Part shown: piece after piece, positions 26,989 through 34,672 of the stretch | How the letters are laid out: every line of letters begins with the position of its first letter | How positions within the stretch are numbered: the first letter of the stretch is position 1 | From: Mycolicibacterium sp. P1-18 | GTDB lineage: Bacteria > Actinomycetota > Actinomycetes > Mycobacteriales > Mycobacteriaceae | NCBI RefSeq assembly: GCF_008329535.1 | Contig: NZ_NPKR01000009.1 | Location: 248,001-312,000 of the forward strand | DNA length: 64,000 nt | Reading direction: 5' to 3' | Notes under the pieces: generated by a model | Database searches by the model: none | What the model was told of the DNA's origin: nothing | The model's input: the letters and a program-made list of their open reading frames with translations, nothing else | Position numbers and translations under genes: made by a program

Positions 26989-27515
26989 ATGTGCTTCTCC
27001 CCGGTCGCAGGTCTCGCGGTGGGCGCCGCGCTGGTGCCCGTGGCCGTGGCGGCGCCCTGCCGTTGCTGCCCACCCTGGTTCCCCTCGGGGTGCTGCTGCT
27101 CGAGCCCCGCGGTGCCCGACTGAGGGTGGCGCCGTTCGTCGTCATCGGTGCGATCGTGTCGGGCTACCTCGCGAGAGTCGTACTGACGCAACCGGTCGGC
27201 GTCGTCGCACAGCCCCACGCACTGGAGTACCGGACCGAGGTCGAGAATCCCTACGTGTGGGCGGTGCTCTACGTGATCGCGGTCATCGCGCCGGCCCTAC
27301 TGTCCGGCTACCCGTCGGTCGTCGCCTTCGGCATGGCCAATCTGATCGGGCTGACCGTCGTCGCCGTCGTGTACTTCGAGGCGTTCGCGTCGCTGTGGTG
27401 CATCTACGCCGCCGTGACGTCGGTTCTGGTGTTGGTGCACATGATTCGACGCCGCCGGCTGCCCGACCCCCACCGCCAGGACGGCGTGTCCCCCAGCGTC
27501 GCCCTGCCCGTCTGA
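26989..27515 (+). pseudogene. DUF6629-like membrane protein gene with internal deletion and frameshift
   Basis: The ATG at 26989 starts MCFSPVAGLAVGAALVP, the invariant beginning of DUF6629 membrane proteins, but that frame ends at 27123. From about 27055 another frame (running to the stop at 27515) carries the family's C-terminal part: LPTLVPLGVLLLEPRG, several membrane helices, then the characteristic FASLWCIYAAVTSVL. In intact members about 75 residues lie between these two parts; here they are nearly adjacent and out of frame. The parsimonious reading is an out-of-frame deletion. Translation of the C-terminal part from an internal start cannot be excluded. Confidence 0.6.
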
Positions 27516-27530
27516 TCGAGGCCGGGCTGC

Positions 27531-27536
27531 TAGCGT
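27531..27536 (+). promoter_or_regulatory. -10 element of the 117-aa membrane protein gene
   Basis: TAGCGT stands 7 nt before the ATG at 27544. Confidence 0.45.
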
Positions 27537-27543
27537 TCGACCG

Positions 27544-27897
27544 ATGGGCGGTACGGACGGTGTTCAGATCGTCGTGATGGACGGGCCGACCGCCTCCACG
27601 CTCTCGCAGATCCTGCCGCTGTTGCTGCTCACCCTGATGGTCGAGCTACGGCGAAGTGCGTTGCACCAGAGGATCTCTCGCGCATTGTTCGGCGTGTTCT
27701 TCCTGCTGTTCGGCGTGATCGAGACCGTGCTGGTGCTGTCGATCGACGGAACGCTCTATCCGTTCCAGTGGGGCGATCTTCTCTCCGCCCTTGCCATCTT
27801 CACGCTGCTCGCGATGATCTTCGTCATCTCGTTCATCGATCCCGGACCGCGCCGGGACGATGCCCGGGAGCGCCGCGACGGGGGCGACCCGAAGTAG
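27544..27897 (+). CDS. Small membrane protein, unknown function (117 aa)
   Basis: This 117-residue protein has three hydrophobic segments (ILPLLLLTLMV, ALFGVFFLLFGVIETVLVL, LLSALAIFTLLAMIFVISFI) and a basic/acidic, disordered tail (RRDDARERRDGGDPK). I do not recognise a family. The start follows a leaderless promoter. The 3' end overlaps a possible convergent membrane protein gene by about 140 bp. Confidence 0.65.
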   Translation: MGGTDGVQIVVMDGPTASTLSQILPLLLLTLMVELRRSALHQRISRALFGVFFLLFGVIETVLVLSIDGTLYPFQWGDLLSALAIFTLLAMIFVISFIDPGPRRDDARERRDGGDPK

Positions 27898-28049
27898 GCG
27901 GGCAGCCGCAGCAGGAACATCAGCCGTTCGAGCCGCCGCCGGCGGGCGCGCAGCTTGAGTGTCACGCGGATCCCGACGACGAGTGCCGCCACCACCACGA
28001 CGATCCACAGGATCGCCGCGACCAGGACGATCACGTCGACGGCGGTCAT
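27756..28049 (-). CDS. Possible small membrane protein (97 aa)
   Basis: The reading frame starts with one strong membrane helix (VDVIVLVAAILWIVVVVAALVVGI) followed by a basic segment (KLRARRRRLERLMFLL) that would lie in the cytoplasm. GAAGGG lies about 9 nt before the ATG. The last third overlaps the plus-strand gene at 27544 and looks low in coding quality, so the true gene may be shorter in evolutionary terms. Function is unknown. Confidence 0.45.
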   Translation of the reverse strand: MTAVDVIVLVAAILWIVVVVAALVVGIRVTLKLRARRRRLERLMFLLRLPAYFGSPPSRRSRASSRRGPGSMNEMTKIIASSVKMARAERRSPHWNG

Positions 28050-28218
28050 GCCGTCGACCCTTCCCTACGGTGGTACCGCCCAGGTCACGGCCAAGCCACT
28101 TCTCGGCCACCTTCCGGCTAGCTGCAATACGGAGATGGGTGTCAGCAGCGACGACGCGGAGGCTTCGCCGCAGCAGGATTGAAGACGTCAAACAGTCCGA
28201 TCCACACGAGGAGTCATC

Positions 28219-28479
28219 ATGAAGACACCGTTCACCTACGTCATCCCGGGCCTGGCCGCCATCGCGATCGGTGGAGTCGTCGCCCTCGCGCCCGCCGCCA
28301 ACGCCGCCCCCCTGGCAGCGCCGGCCACTCACTCCGTGATCGTGTCCGCCAGCGGTGAGGGCGTCGACCCGCTGGTGCCCTACGGCACCGATCCCCAGGA
28401 ACCGGCCCACCTGGGCTACGTCGACTCCAACCACGACGAGGCCAACACCACCAACGGTCAGGTAGACCTGCCGTTCTGA
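28219..28479 (+). CDS. Small secreted protein (86 aa)
   Basis: A clear Sec signal peptide (MKTPFTYVIPGLAAIAIGG, cleavage after ANA near residue 29) leads to an acidic mature part of about 57 residues without cysteines (PYGTDPQEPAHLGYVD, NHDEANTTNGQVDLPF). The ribosome site GAGGAG lies 6 nt upstream. It is probably exported to the cell wall or medium. No family is recognised. Confidence 0.7.
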   Translation: MKTPFTYVIPGLAAIAIGGVVALAPAANAAPLAAPATHSVIVSASGEGVDPLVPYGTDPQEPAHLGYVDSNHDEANTTNGQVDLPF

Positions 28480-28548
28480 CGCACGGGAGAGGCGGCGGCC
28501 CGGTCAGCACCATGACCCTTGCCGCCGCCCACGTGCGCGTCCTTGGAT

Positions 28549-29568
28549 TCACACCCCGCGCGGCGGGCTCTCGGGGTAGGCGTGCACCAGCGCCGACGCC
28601 AGCTTGGGCACGGCGTGGGTCAGCGTGTGCTCGGCCTCGTGAGCGATGCGATGGGCGTCGGACAACCCGAGGCTGGGGTCGACGTCCAGTTCGGCGTCGG
28701 CGTGCAACCGGTGCCCCATCCACCGCATCTTGACGCTGCGCACCGCGGTGACGCCGGGTTCCGCGGCCAGGGCCGCCTCCGCGGCGTCGACGTAGGCGGG
28801 GTCCACTCCGTCCATGAGCCGCCGGAAGACGTCGCGCGCGGCGGTCCGCAGCACGGCGAGAATCGCCACCGTGATCACCAGCCCGATGATCGGGTCGGCC
28901 AGCGGGAAACCGAGGGCGACGGCGCCTGCGCCGAGAAGCACGGCCAGCGAGGTGAACCCGTCCGTGCGGGCATGCAAGCCGTCGGCGACCAGGGCGGCCG
29001 ACCCGATCCGCCGGCCCACCCGAATCCGGTACACGGCGACGACTTCGTTGCCGACGAATCCCACCAGGCCCGCCACCGCCACCCAGCCCACGTGCTCGAC
29101 GGGGACGGGGTTGACGAGGCGCCGGATCGACTCGATCCCGGCGACGACGGCCGACGCAGCGATCATCGTGACCACGAACAATCCGGCCAGGTCCTCCGCG
29201 CGGCCGAAACCGTAGGTGTAGCGGCGGGTGGCCGCCTTGGTGCTCAGCGCGAACGCGATCCACAGCGGGATCGCGGTCAGCGCGTCGGAGAAGTTGTGGA
29301 TGGTGTCGGCCAGCAAGGCCACCGACCCGGACAGGGCGACGACGACGATCTGCACGGCGGCGGTCGCGCCGAGGGTCAGCAGGCTGATCTTGACGGCACG
29401 GATGCCGGCGGCGCTGGATTCCAGCGCGTCGTCGATGCTGTCGGCGGCGTCGTGGCCGTGCGGCGCGAACACCTCGCGGACGGCTGAGCCGAACGATCCG
29501 GCCCACCCGTCGTGATGGTGGTCGTGGTCGTGATGGTGGTGATGCGCGTCGGCTGGCTGATGGGCCAT
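28549..29568 (-). CDS. Cation diffusion facilitator (CzcD/ZitB-type metal exporter)
   Basis: This 339-residue CDF transporter is a proton-driven exporter of divalent metal. A histidine-rich N-terminus (residues 9-20) probably collects metal. Helix II has the metal-site pair DTIHNFSDA, and helix V has the matching DGLHARTD; two His-Asp pairs fit the Zn/Cd or Fe subgroup rather than Mn. The C-terminal cytoplasmic domain is present (PGVTAVRSVKMRWMGHRLHADAEL). Its ATG overlaps the TGA of the ArsR-family gene, so the pair is co-transcribed and metal-controlled. Confidence 0.92.
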   Translation of the reverse strand: MAHQPADAHHHHHDHDHHHDGWAGSFGSAVREVFAPHGHDAADSIDDALESSAAGIRAVKISLLTLGATAAVQIVVVALSGSVALLADTIHNFSDALTAIPLWIAFALSTKAATRRYTYGFGRAEDLAGLFVVTMIAASAVVAGIESIRRLVNPVPVEHVGWVAVAGLVGFVGNEVVAVYRIRVGRRIGSAALVADGLHARTDGFTSLAVLLGAGAVALGFPLADPIIGLVITVAILAVLRTAARDVFRRLMDGVDPAYVDAAEAALAAEPGVTAVRSVKMRWMGHRLHADAELDVDPSLGLSDAHRIAHEAEHTLTHAVPKLASALVHAYPESPPRGV

Positions 29569-29969
29569 CAGGACTCTCCCTGTCGCCGAGCAACTTCGGG
29601 ATGCAGGGCGCGCAGGGCGGCGGCGCCCGCATGGTGCCCGGGCACGCCCGGCCCCGAGTGTTCGGCGTTGAAGACCGCGTCGGCGACCAGCTGGGCGACG
29701 TGGTCGTTCTCCAGGCTGTAGAAGATCGTGGTTCCGTCACGGCGGGGGCGGACCAGCCGCGCCATCCGCAGCTTGGCCAGGTGCTGCGACACCGACGGCG
29801 CCGGCTTTCCGACGTGGTCGGCGAGCTCGTTGACCGACATCTCCTGATCGACCAGCGCCCAGAGCACCTGCACCCGGGTCGCGTCGGCGAGCATCCGGAA
29901 CACTTCGACGACCAGACCCACCTCGTCGTCGGGCAGCCGTCGGCGGCATGCACCCTTACCTGCATTCAT
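29568..29969 (-). CDS. ArsR/SmtB family metal-sensing repressor
   Basis: This 133-residue winged-helix repressor has FRMLADATRVQVLWALVDQE, NELADHVGKPAPSVSQHLAKLR as the recognition helix and DGTTIFYSLENDHV as the wing. Possible metal ligands are N-terminal Cys8 and the late His residues (DHVAQLV, EHSGPGVPGHHAG), as in the C-terminal-helix sensors NmtR and KmtR. It is predicted to repress itself and the CDF exporter until metal binds. A perfect inverted repeat spans its start codon. Confidence 0.88.
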   Translation of the reverse strand: MNAGKGACRRRLPDDEVGLVVEVFRMLADATRVQVLWALVDQEMSVNELADHVGKPAPSVSQHLAKLRMARLVRPRRDGTTIFYSLENDHVAQLVADAVFNAEHSGPGVPGHHAGAAALRALHPEVARRQGES

Positions 29970-29979
29970 ACGCAGGTAA
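29956..29979. promoter_or_regulatory. ArsR-type operator over the start codon
   Basis: TTACCTGC (29956-29963) and GCAGGTAA (29972-29979) form a perfect 8-bp inverted repeat. Its 8-nt spacer contains the ATG of the repressor gene. Autorepression is inferred. Confidence 0.6.
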
Positions 29980-30005
29980 TGTACGCGCTCGGATGCAATC
30001 GGCCG

Positions 30006-30029
30006 AATCTGTGCACTTGCGTACAGATT
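30006..30029. promoter_or_regulatory. 7-bp inverted repeat upstream of the methyltransferase gene
   Basis: AATCTGT (30006-30012) and ACAGATT (30023-30029) are perfect inverted copies with a 10-nt spacer, 25 bp before the methyltransferase ATG, in a locally AT-rich stretch. It may be an operator for the methyltransferase or part of the divergent repressor's promoter. Confidence 0.35.
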
Positions 30030-30054
30030 GCTGCTGATTTGCCAGCTTTACTCC

Positions 30055-30927
30055 ATGGGGCGAAAGAATCAATACAGTCAGCATCTTGACCGCATCGTCG
30101 AGTTAGCGAAGGGCAAGCAATTGACAATCCAGCCGGGCCGCGAGATCGCACGCGTGGTGCGCCGTCGCGCAGGCCAGCTCCGCCGCGTCTCGGACCACGT
30201 GCGGCCCACTCCGCCGGCGGATCGCATCGTCGACGACGCCGGCGCCTACTGGACCGGCCGCGACGGCGATCCCGCGTGGGAGGGCAACGCACACTGGCGG
30301 TCCGGTCTGGGTGAGGAGCACTGGAGCACCGTCGGGGCCGAGCACCTGGCGATCTTCGGCACGTTCGCCAAGGCGCTGGACCTGCCCCCGACGCCCGGCG
30401 TCGTCGTCGAATGGGGTTGCGGCGGCGGTGCCAACGCGGTGGCGTTCGCCCCCGTCGCCGACGAGTTCGTCGCCGTCGACGTCTCGGCCGACAGCGTCGA
30501 GGAATGCGTCCGCCAGGTCGCCATGGTGTGCAACACCCCGGTCGTGCCGATGGTGGTCGACATCAGGGATCCCGAGCGGGCGGCCCAGGGGCGCGAGGGC
30601 ACCTGCAACACCTTCATCTGCCTCTACGTCGTCGAGGTGCTCCCGACCGTGGCGGACGTCGAGCGCATCCTGCGCATCGCGGCGCGGATGCTGGCCCCGG
30701 GAGGCGTCGCCTTCGTGCAGATGAAGTACCACACCGCCGACTGGCATCCCCGAGCCTACAAGCGGGACTACGCGCGCAGCCTCTCGACGATGACGACGTT
30801 CGGCATCGACGAGTTCTGGTCGCTCACAGCCGACTGCGGGCTGACTCCCCGCCTGGTGACGCTGGTTCCCGAGAATCACCTCGACACCCGCTACGCCTAC
30901 TACGCCCTGACGAAGGACGCCCGGTAG
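30055..30927 (+). CDS. SAM-dependent methyltransferase
   Basis: This 290-residue class I methyltransferase has motif I EWGCGGGANAVAF at about 119-131, an acidic residue ending beta-2 in VAVDVSADS, and the later PGGVAFVQMKYH strand. The substrate is unknown. The first ~120 bp have lower GC and different codon use from the rest of the window (GRKNQYSQH, LAKGKQLTIQ), which may mark a transferred or recently altered 5' end. A TTG at 30028 could extend the protein by nine residues. Confidence 0.78.
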   Translation: MGRKNQYSQHLDRIVELAKGKQLTIQPGREIARVVRRRAGQLRRVSDHVRPTPPADRIVDDAGAYWTGRDGDPAWEGNAHWRSGLGEEHWSTVGAEHLAIFGTFAKALDLPPTPGVVVEWGCGGGANAVAFAPVADEFVAVDVSADSVEECVRQVAMVCNTPVVPMVVDIRDPERAAQGREGTCNTFICLYVVEVLPTVADVERILRIAARMLAPGGVAFVQMKYHTADWHPRAYKRDYARSLSTMTTFGIDEFWSLTADCGLTPRLVTLVPENHLDTRYAYYALTKDAR

Positions 30928-30934
30928 GCCCGCG

Positions 30935-31333
30935 TCACGATTGCTCGCGAAAGCCCTGCTGCCGGATCGCGTCTCGGTCGATCACCGACCACACCTCGCC
31001 GATCCGCCGGTCGTCGAACCGGTAGAACACGTGCTCGACGAACGAAACCCGTCGTCCCGTCGGCTCGAAACCCAGGAACGCGTGCTGCGGAGTGCACTCG
31101 AACAGCAGCCGACAGGACACGATGGGAGCGTCGGCGAGCAGGAATTTTGGGACGAATTCGAGGTCGGGGATGGCGTGCGTGTCCGCCTCCAGCATCGCGC
31201 GATACCCGCTGAGCCCCAGGGCCCGCCCGTTGTGCACGACGTCGTCGGCGACGTACTCGCCGAGGGCCGACCACCGCCGATCGTTCAGGCACACGAGGTA
31301 ACTGCGGTAGATCTCGAGCAGGTCGTCGGTCAT
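30935..31333 (-). CDS. SnoaL-like polyketide cyclase / NTF2-fold protein
   Basis: This 132-residue protein of the SnoaL/NTF2 cone fold has EIYRSYLVCLNDRRWSAL, the YVADDVVHNG segment, GLSGYRAMLEAD and HAFLGFEPTGRRVSFVEHVFYRF, as in SnoaL-type ester cyclases. Members catalyse cyclisations or act as small-molecule binding folds. GGAGG lies 7 nt before the ATG at 31333 but only 1 nt before the ATG at 31339, which decides the start, although the latter forms an ATGA overlap with the upstream dehydratase. The two genes form an operon. Confidence 0.8.
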   Translation of the reverse strand: MTDDLLEIYRSYLVCLNDRRWSALGEYVADDVVHNGRALGLSGYRAMLEADTHAIPDLEFVPKFLLADAPIVSCRLLFECTPQHAFLGFEPTGRRVSFVEHVFYRFDDRRIGEVWSVIDRDAIRQQGFREQS

Positions 31334-31335
31334 CG

Positions 31336-32271
31336 TCATGCCTCCGCCGCGACGTCGGCCGGGTTGGTGTTCGCCCCGCACAGCACGACGCACGTCGTCC
31401 TGCCGTCGACGACGCCGGCGGCCTCCGGATCGTGCAAGCCCGCCAGTGCCGTTGCCGCGCCATGTTCGACGACGATCCGCTTGTCCTCCCACAGGTTTCG
31501 GCGCGCACGAACGATGTCGTCGTCGGACACGCAGATGCTGTGCACGCCGTCGTGCTGGGCCGCCCGGAGGGCCGTCGACGACGCCCGGCGTGCCCCAAGC
31601 GAATCCGCGGCGACCGAGTCGACCGGAACGTCGACGGGGTGTCCCGCCTCGACCGCGGCGTTCAACGCGCGGCTGCCCCGCGGCTCGACGGCGACCGTGA
31701 CGATGCCGTAGTGCCGGGCCACCGTGGCGACCCCGCTGAACAGTCCACCGCCGCCGACCGCCACGACGACGACCTCGACGTCGGGAAGCCGATCCCGGAT
31801 CTCGTCCATCAGCGTGCCTGCGCCTGCGGCGATCAGCGGGTGGTCGTAGGCGTGCGAGACCAGTGCGCCGGTGTGCGCTGCGAACTCGTTGCACGCGGTC
31901 AGGGCGTCCCCGTAGTCGGCACCCTCGAGGCGGACGTCGGCGCCGTAGGCACGCAACCGGTCGACCTTCAGCCGAGGGGCGCTCGCCGGGACGAACACGG
32001 TGGCGACGATCCCGTGTCGCGCCGCGGCCCACGCGCACGCCAGGCCCGCGTTGCCGCCGGACGCGATCGTGATTCCCGCCTTCGGCAGCGCTCCCGACTC
32101 GAGGTGGGCCCTGACGAAGTTCTGCGCGCCGCGCGCCTTGTACGTTCCGGTGTGTTGCAGGAACTCGAGGGCCAAGTGTGTCGAGCCGTCACCGGCAACG
32201 GCAACGCGCCGCACCGAACCCGCGATGCGGCGGGAAGCTGCCCTGACGTCGCCGATGGTCAACGCGTCCAT
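31336..32271 (-). CDS. Threonine/serine dehydratase-like PLP enzyme (fold type II)
   Basis: This 311-residue protein has the PLP lysine in HTGTYKARGAQNF, the phosphate loop VGGGGLFSG and the Asn-containing SGGNAGLACAWAA loop that sits over the ring. This is the catalytic core of TdcB/IlvA-type dehydratases without the C-terminal ACT regulatory domain, so it should be a catabolic, unregulated ammonia-lyase or racemase on a hydroxy-amino acid. It is coupled to the SnoaL-like gene downstream and follows ychF by 20 bp. Confidence 0.85.
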   Translation of the reverse strand: MDALTIGDVRAASRRIAGSVRRVAVAGDGSTHLALEFLQHTGTYKARGAQNFVRAHLESGALPKAGITIASGGNAGLACAWAAARHGIVATVFVPASAPRLKVDRLRAYGADVRLEGADYGDALTACNEFAAHTGALVSHAYDHPLIAAGAGTLMDEIRDRLPDVEVVVVAVGGGGLFSGVATVARHYGIVTVAVEPRGSRALNAAVEAGHPVDVPVDSVAADSLGARRASSTALRAAQHDGVHSICVSDDDIVRARRNLWEDKRIVVEHGAATALAGLHDPEAAGVVDGRTTCVVLCGANTNPADVAAEA

Positions 32272-32291
32272 GCCGTCACCCCATCCTGCCG

Positions 32292-33365
32292 CTAGACGTT
32301 GAACCGGAACTCCACCACGTCGCCGTCGACCATCACGTAGTCCTTGCCCTCGATCCGCACCTTGCCGGCCGACTTCGCCGCCGCCATCGAGCCCGCGGCG
32401 ACCAGGTCGTCGAAGGACACGATCTCGGCCTTGATGAAGCCCTTCTCGAAGTCGGTGTGGATGACGCCGGCCGCCTTGGGCGCGGTGTCGCCCCGGTGGA
32501 TCGTCCACGCCCGCGACTCCTTGGGCCCGGCGGTGAGGTACGTCTGCAGGTTGAGGGTGTGGAAGCCAGCGCGCGCCAGCGCATCCAGGCCCTTCTCGGT
32601 CTGGCCGATCGACTCCAGCAGCTCGGCGGCCGACTCGTCGTCGAGCTCTTGCAGTTCGGCCTCGATCTTCGCGTCGAGGAACACCGCGTCGGCCGGCGCC
32701 ACCATCGCCCGCAGCTCGGCCTTCTTCGCGTCGTCGGTCAGCACCGACTCGTCGGCGTTGAAGACGTAGAGGAACGGCTTGGTGGTCATCAGGTTCAGCT
32801 CGCGCAGCGGCGCGGCGTCGATCCCCGAGGCGAACAGCGTGGTGCCGCCGTCGAGCGTCGCCTGCGCGGCGACCGCCGCCTCGTGAACCGGCTTGCGGTC
32901 CTTGTTGTTGCGCGCTTCCTTCTCCAGTCGTGGCACCGCCTTCTCCAACGTCTGGAGGTCGGCCAGGATCAACTCGGTCTCGATGACCTCGATGTCGGAC
33001 TTGGGGTCGACCTTGCCGTCGACGTGGACGACGTCGTCGTCGGCGAACACCCGGACCACCTGACAGATGGCGTCACACTCCCGGATGTTGGCTAGGAACT
33101 TGTTGCCGAGGCCGGCACCCTCGGAGGCGCCCTTGACGATGCCCGCGATGTCGACGAACGTGACCGGCGCGGGCACGGTCTTCTCCGAGGAGAAGATCTC
33201 GGCGAGTTTGTCGAGCCGCGGATCCGGCAGCGCGACGACGCCCTCGTTCGGTTCGATGGTGGCGAACGGATAGTTCGCAGCAAGCACGTCGTTGCGCGTC
33301 AACGCGTTGAACAGCGTCGACTTTCCGACGTTGGGAAGTCCGACGATTCCAAGATTGAGGCCCAC
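32292..33365 (-). CDS. ychF: Redox-regulated ATPase/GTPase YchF (Obg family)
   Basis: This is a 357-residue Obg-family NTPase. The P-loop GIVGLPNVGKST is at residues 6-17, with switch segments ATIEPNEGVV and FVDIAGIVKGASEGAGLGNKF. The G4 position is FNADE instead of NKxD, the hallmark of ATP-preferring YchF/OLA1 proteins. The C-terminal TGS-like region ends DYVMVDGDVVEFRFNV. It associates with ribosomes in other bacteria. The start is GTG 33365. It is the first gene of the block syntenic with M. tuberculosis Rv1112. Confidence 0.96.
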   Translation of the reverse strand: MGLNLGIVGLPNVGKSTLFNALTRNDVLAANYPFATIEPNEGVVALPDPRLDKLAEIFSSEKTVPAPVTFVDIAGIVKGASEGAGLGNKFLANIRECDAICQVVRVFADDDVVHVDGKVDPKSDIEVIETELILADLQTLEKAVPRLEKEARNNKDRKPVHEAAVAAQATLDGGTTLFASGIDAAPLRELNLMTTKPFLYVFNADESVLTDDAKKAELRAMVAPADAVFLDAKIEAELQELDDESAAELLESIGQTEKGLDALARAGFHTLNLQTYLTAGPKESRAWTIHRGDTAPKAAGVIHTDFEKGFIKAEIVSFDDLVAAGSMAAAKSAGKVRIEGKDYVMVDGDVVEFRFNV

Positions 33366-33448
33366 GGGTTGAACAGTCTAGGCGTCCGTCGACCTCGGTC
33401 CGTGGGCGCGCCAGCGCGTGCTGTCCGTGCACTCCTCGCGATTGCCGG

Positions 33449-33454
33449 TACGGT
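33449..33454 (+). promoter_or_regulatory. -10 element of the DUF6542 gene
   Basis: TACGGT stands 6 nt before the GTG at 33461. Confidence 0.5.
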
Positions 33455-33460
33455 CGACGT

Positions 33461-34672
33461 GTGTCAGGACTGCGCGGACGGTCGGCGGTGGACGTCGACC
33501 ATCGATCGGCGCTGCCTCACGTCCCCGGAATCCCCTGGTGGGGAGCCGCGCTCGTGGCAGTCGCCCTCACGGCGATCGGTGTGGCGTTCGACGCTGGCAG
33601 CGGCACCAACGCCCTCGGCGGCGTCTTCGCGACGTGTTACGTGCTCGGCTGTGTGGCCGCCGTCCTCGCCGTCCGCCAGTCGGGAATCTTCACCGCCGTC
33701 ATCCAGCCCCCGCTCATCCTCTTCGTCGCCGTGCCGTTCGCGTACTTCGTGTTTCACGGCAGCACGTTCACCGGCGTCAAGGACACGCTGATCAACTCCG
33801 GCTACCCGTTGATCGAGCGCTTCCCCCTCATGTTCTTCACCTCCGCGACGGTCCTCGTCGTCGGACTGGTCCGCTGGTATCTGGGCATGACGGCCAAGCG
33901 GGGTCTGCCGGCGGACGGCGAGCCGGCCGCCGAGGCATCGGACGACGTGGCCGCGGCCGCCGGCAAGCTGGCCGCCAAGGGCCGTCGCAGCACCCGCAGC
34001 ACCCGCTACACGGAGGCCCGGGCGGCCCGCGCCGCCGCAGCCGACCTGGACGACCCGATCGAGGACGAGGCGCCGCGCCCGTCGCGCCGGACCCCGAGGA
34101 CGCCTGCGTCGGAGAGGTCGAGCGGGGCTGCTGCGGGCAAGGGGTCCCGGCGCTCGCGGCACTCCCGCCCGGCCGAGACCGAGATCATCGAGCCCGTGCT
34201 GGACCGTCCCCGTCGTCGCACCACCCCGCCGGTCGATTCGACCGACGAGCCACGCCGTCGCCCCCGGTCGACCGAACCCCGCACCCGCGAACCGCGCGAG
34301 CCCCGGGAACCCCGGGAGCGGCGCCCCCTGCCCCCGACGGACCGCCGAGGCGGCTCACCGGAGCGCGACCGACCGGAACGCGAGCGCTACGAACGTCCGC
34401 GGCGTGAACGCGCCAGTTCCTACGAGCGTCCGGAACGGACCGAACGGACCGAGCGCACGGAACGACGCCGCCCGCGCCCCACCGACTACGAACCGTATGA
34501 GCCCTTCGAGCCGTACGAGCCGCCGGTCAGCCGCACCAACGGCGGCAGCGGGACGCATCATCCGATCTCCCGGGTGCGCTACCGCGGGTCGGAGGACGAC
34601 GAGCTGCGGACCGAACACCGCACGAAGCCGCGTCGGCCCCGCCACTCGGCGCCCGACTCCTGGGACGGCTGA
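33461..34672 (+). CDS. DUF6542 membrane protein with long disordered tail (Rv1111c-like)
   Basis: This 403-residue protein has four membrane helices in residues ~20-145 (WGAALVAVALTAIGVAF, LGGVFATCYVLGCVAAVLAV, FTAVIQPPLILFVAVPFAYF, PLMFFTSATVLVVGLV). A long Arg/Glu/Pro-rich tail follows, with short repeats such as EPRE and RTERTE around 34280-34460. The tail is charged and certainly disordered. Position between ychF and ispH matches M. tuberculosis Rv1111c. Function is unknown. The GTG start is supported by a leaderless promoter. It ends back to back with ispH with no gap. Confidence 0.8.
   Translation: MSGLRGRSAVDVDHRSALPHVPGIPWWGAALVAVALTAIGVAFDAGSGTNALGGVFATCYVLGCVAAVLAVRQSGIFTAVIQPPLILFVAVPFAYFVFHGSTFTGVKDTLINSGYPLIERFPLMFFTSATVLVVGLVRWYLGMTAKRGLPADGEPAAEASDDVAAAAGKLAAKGRRSTRSTRYTEARAARAAAADLDDPIEDEAPRPSRRTPRTPASERSSGAAAGKGSRRSRHSRPAETEIIEPVLDRPRRRTTPPVDSTDEPRRRPRSTEPRTREPREPREPRERRPLPPTDRRGGSPERDRPERERYERPRRERASSYERPERTERTERTERRRPRPTDYEPYEPFEPYEPPVSRTNGGSGTHHPISRVRYRGSEDDELRTEHRTKPRRPRHSAPDSWDG

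Noticed and set aside
34280..34470. Short repeats in the DUF6542 gene (EPRE, RTERTE), considered as a tandem repeat locus
   Set aside because: They are low-complexity codons of a disordered Arg/Glu/Pro tail, irregular in length, not a DNA repeat array.
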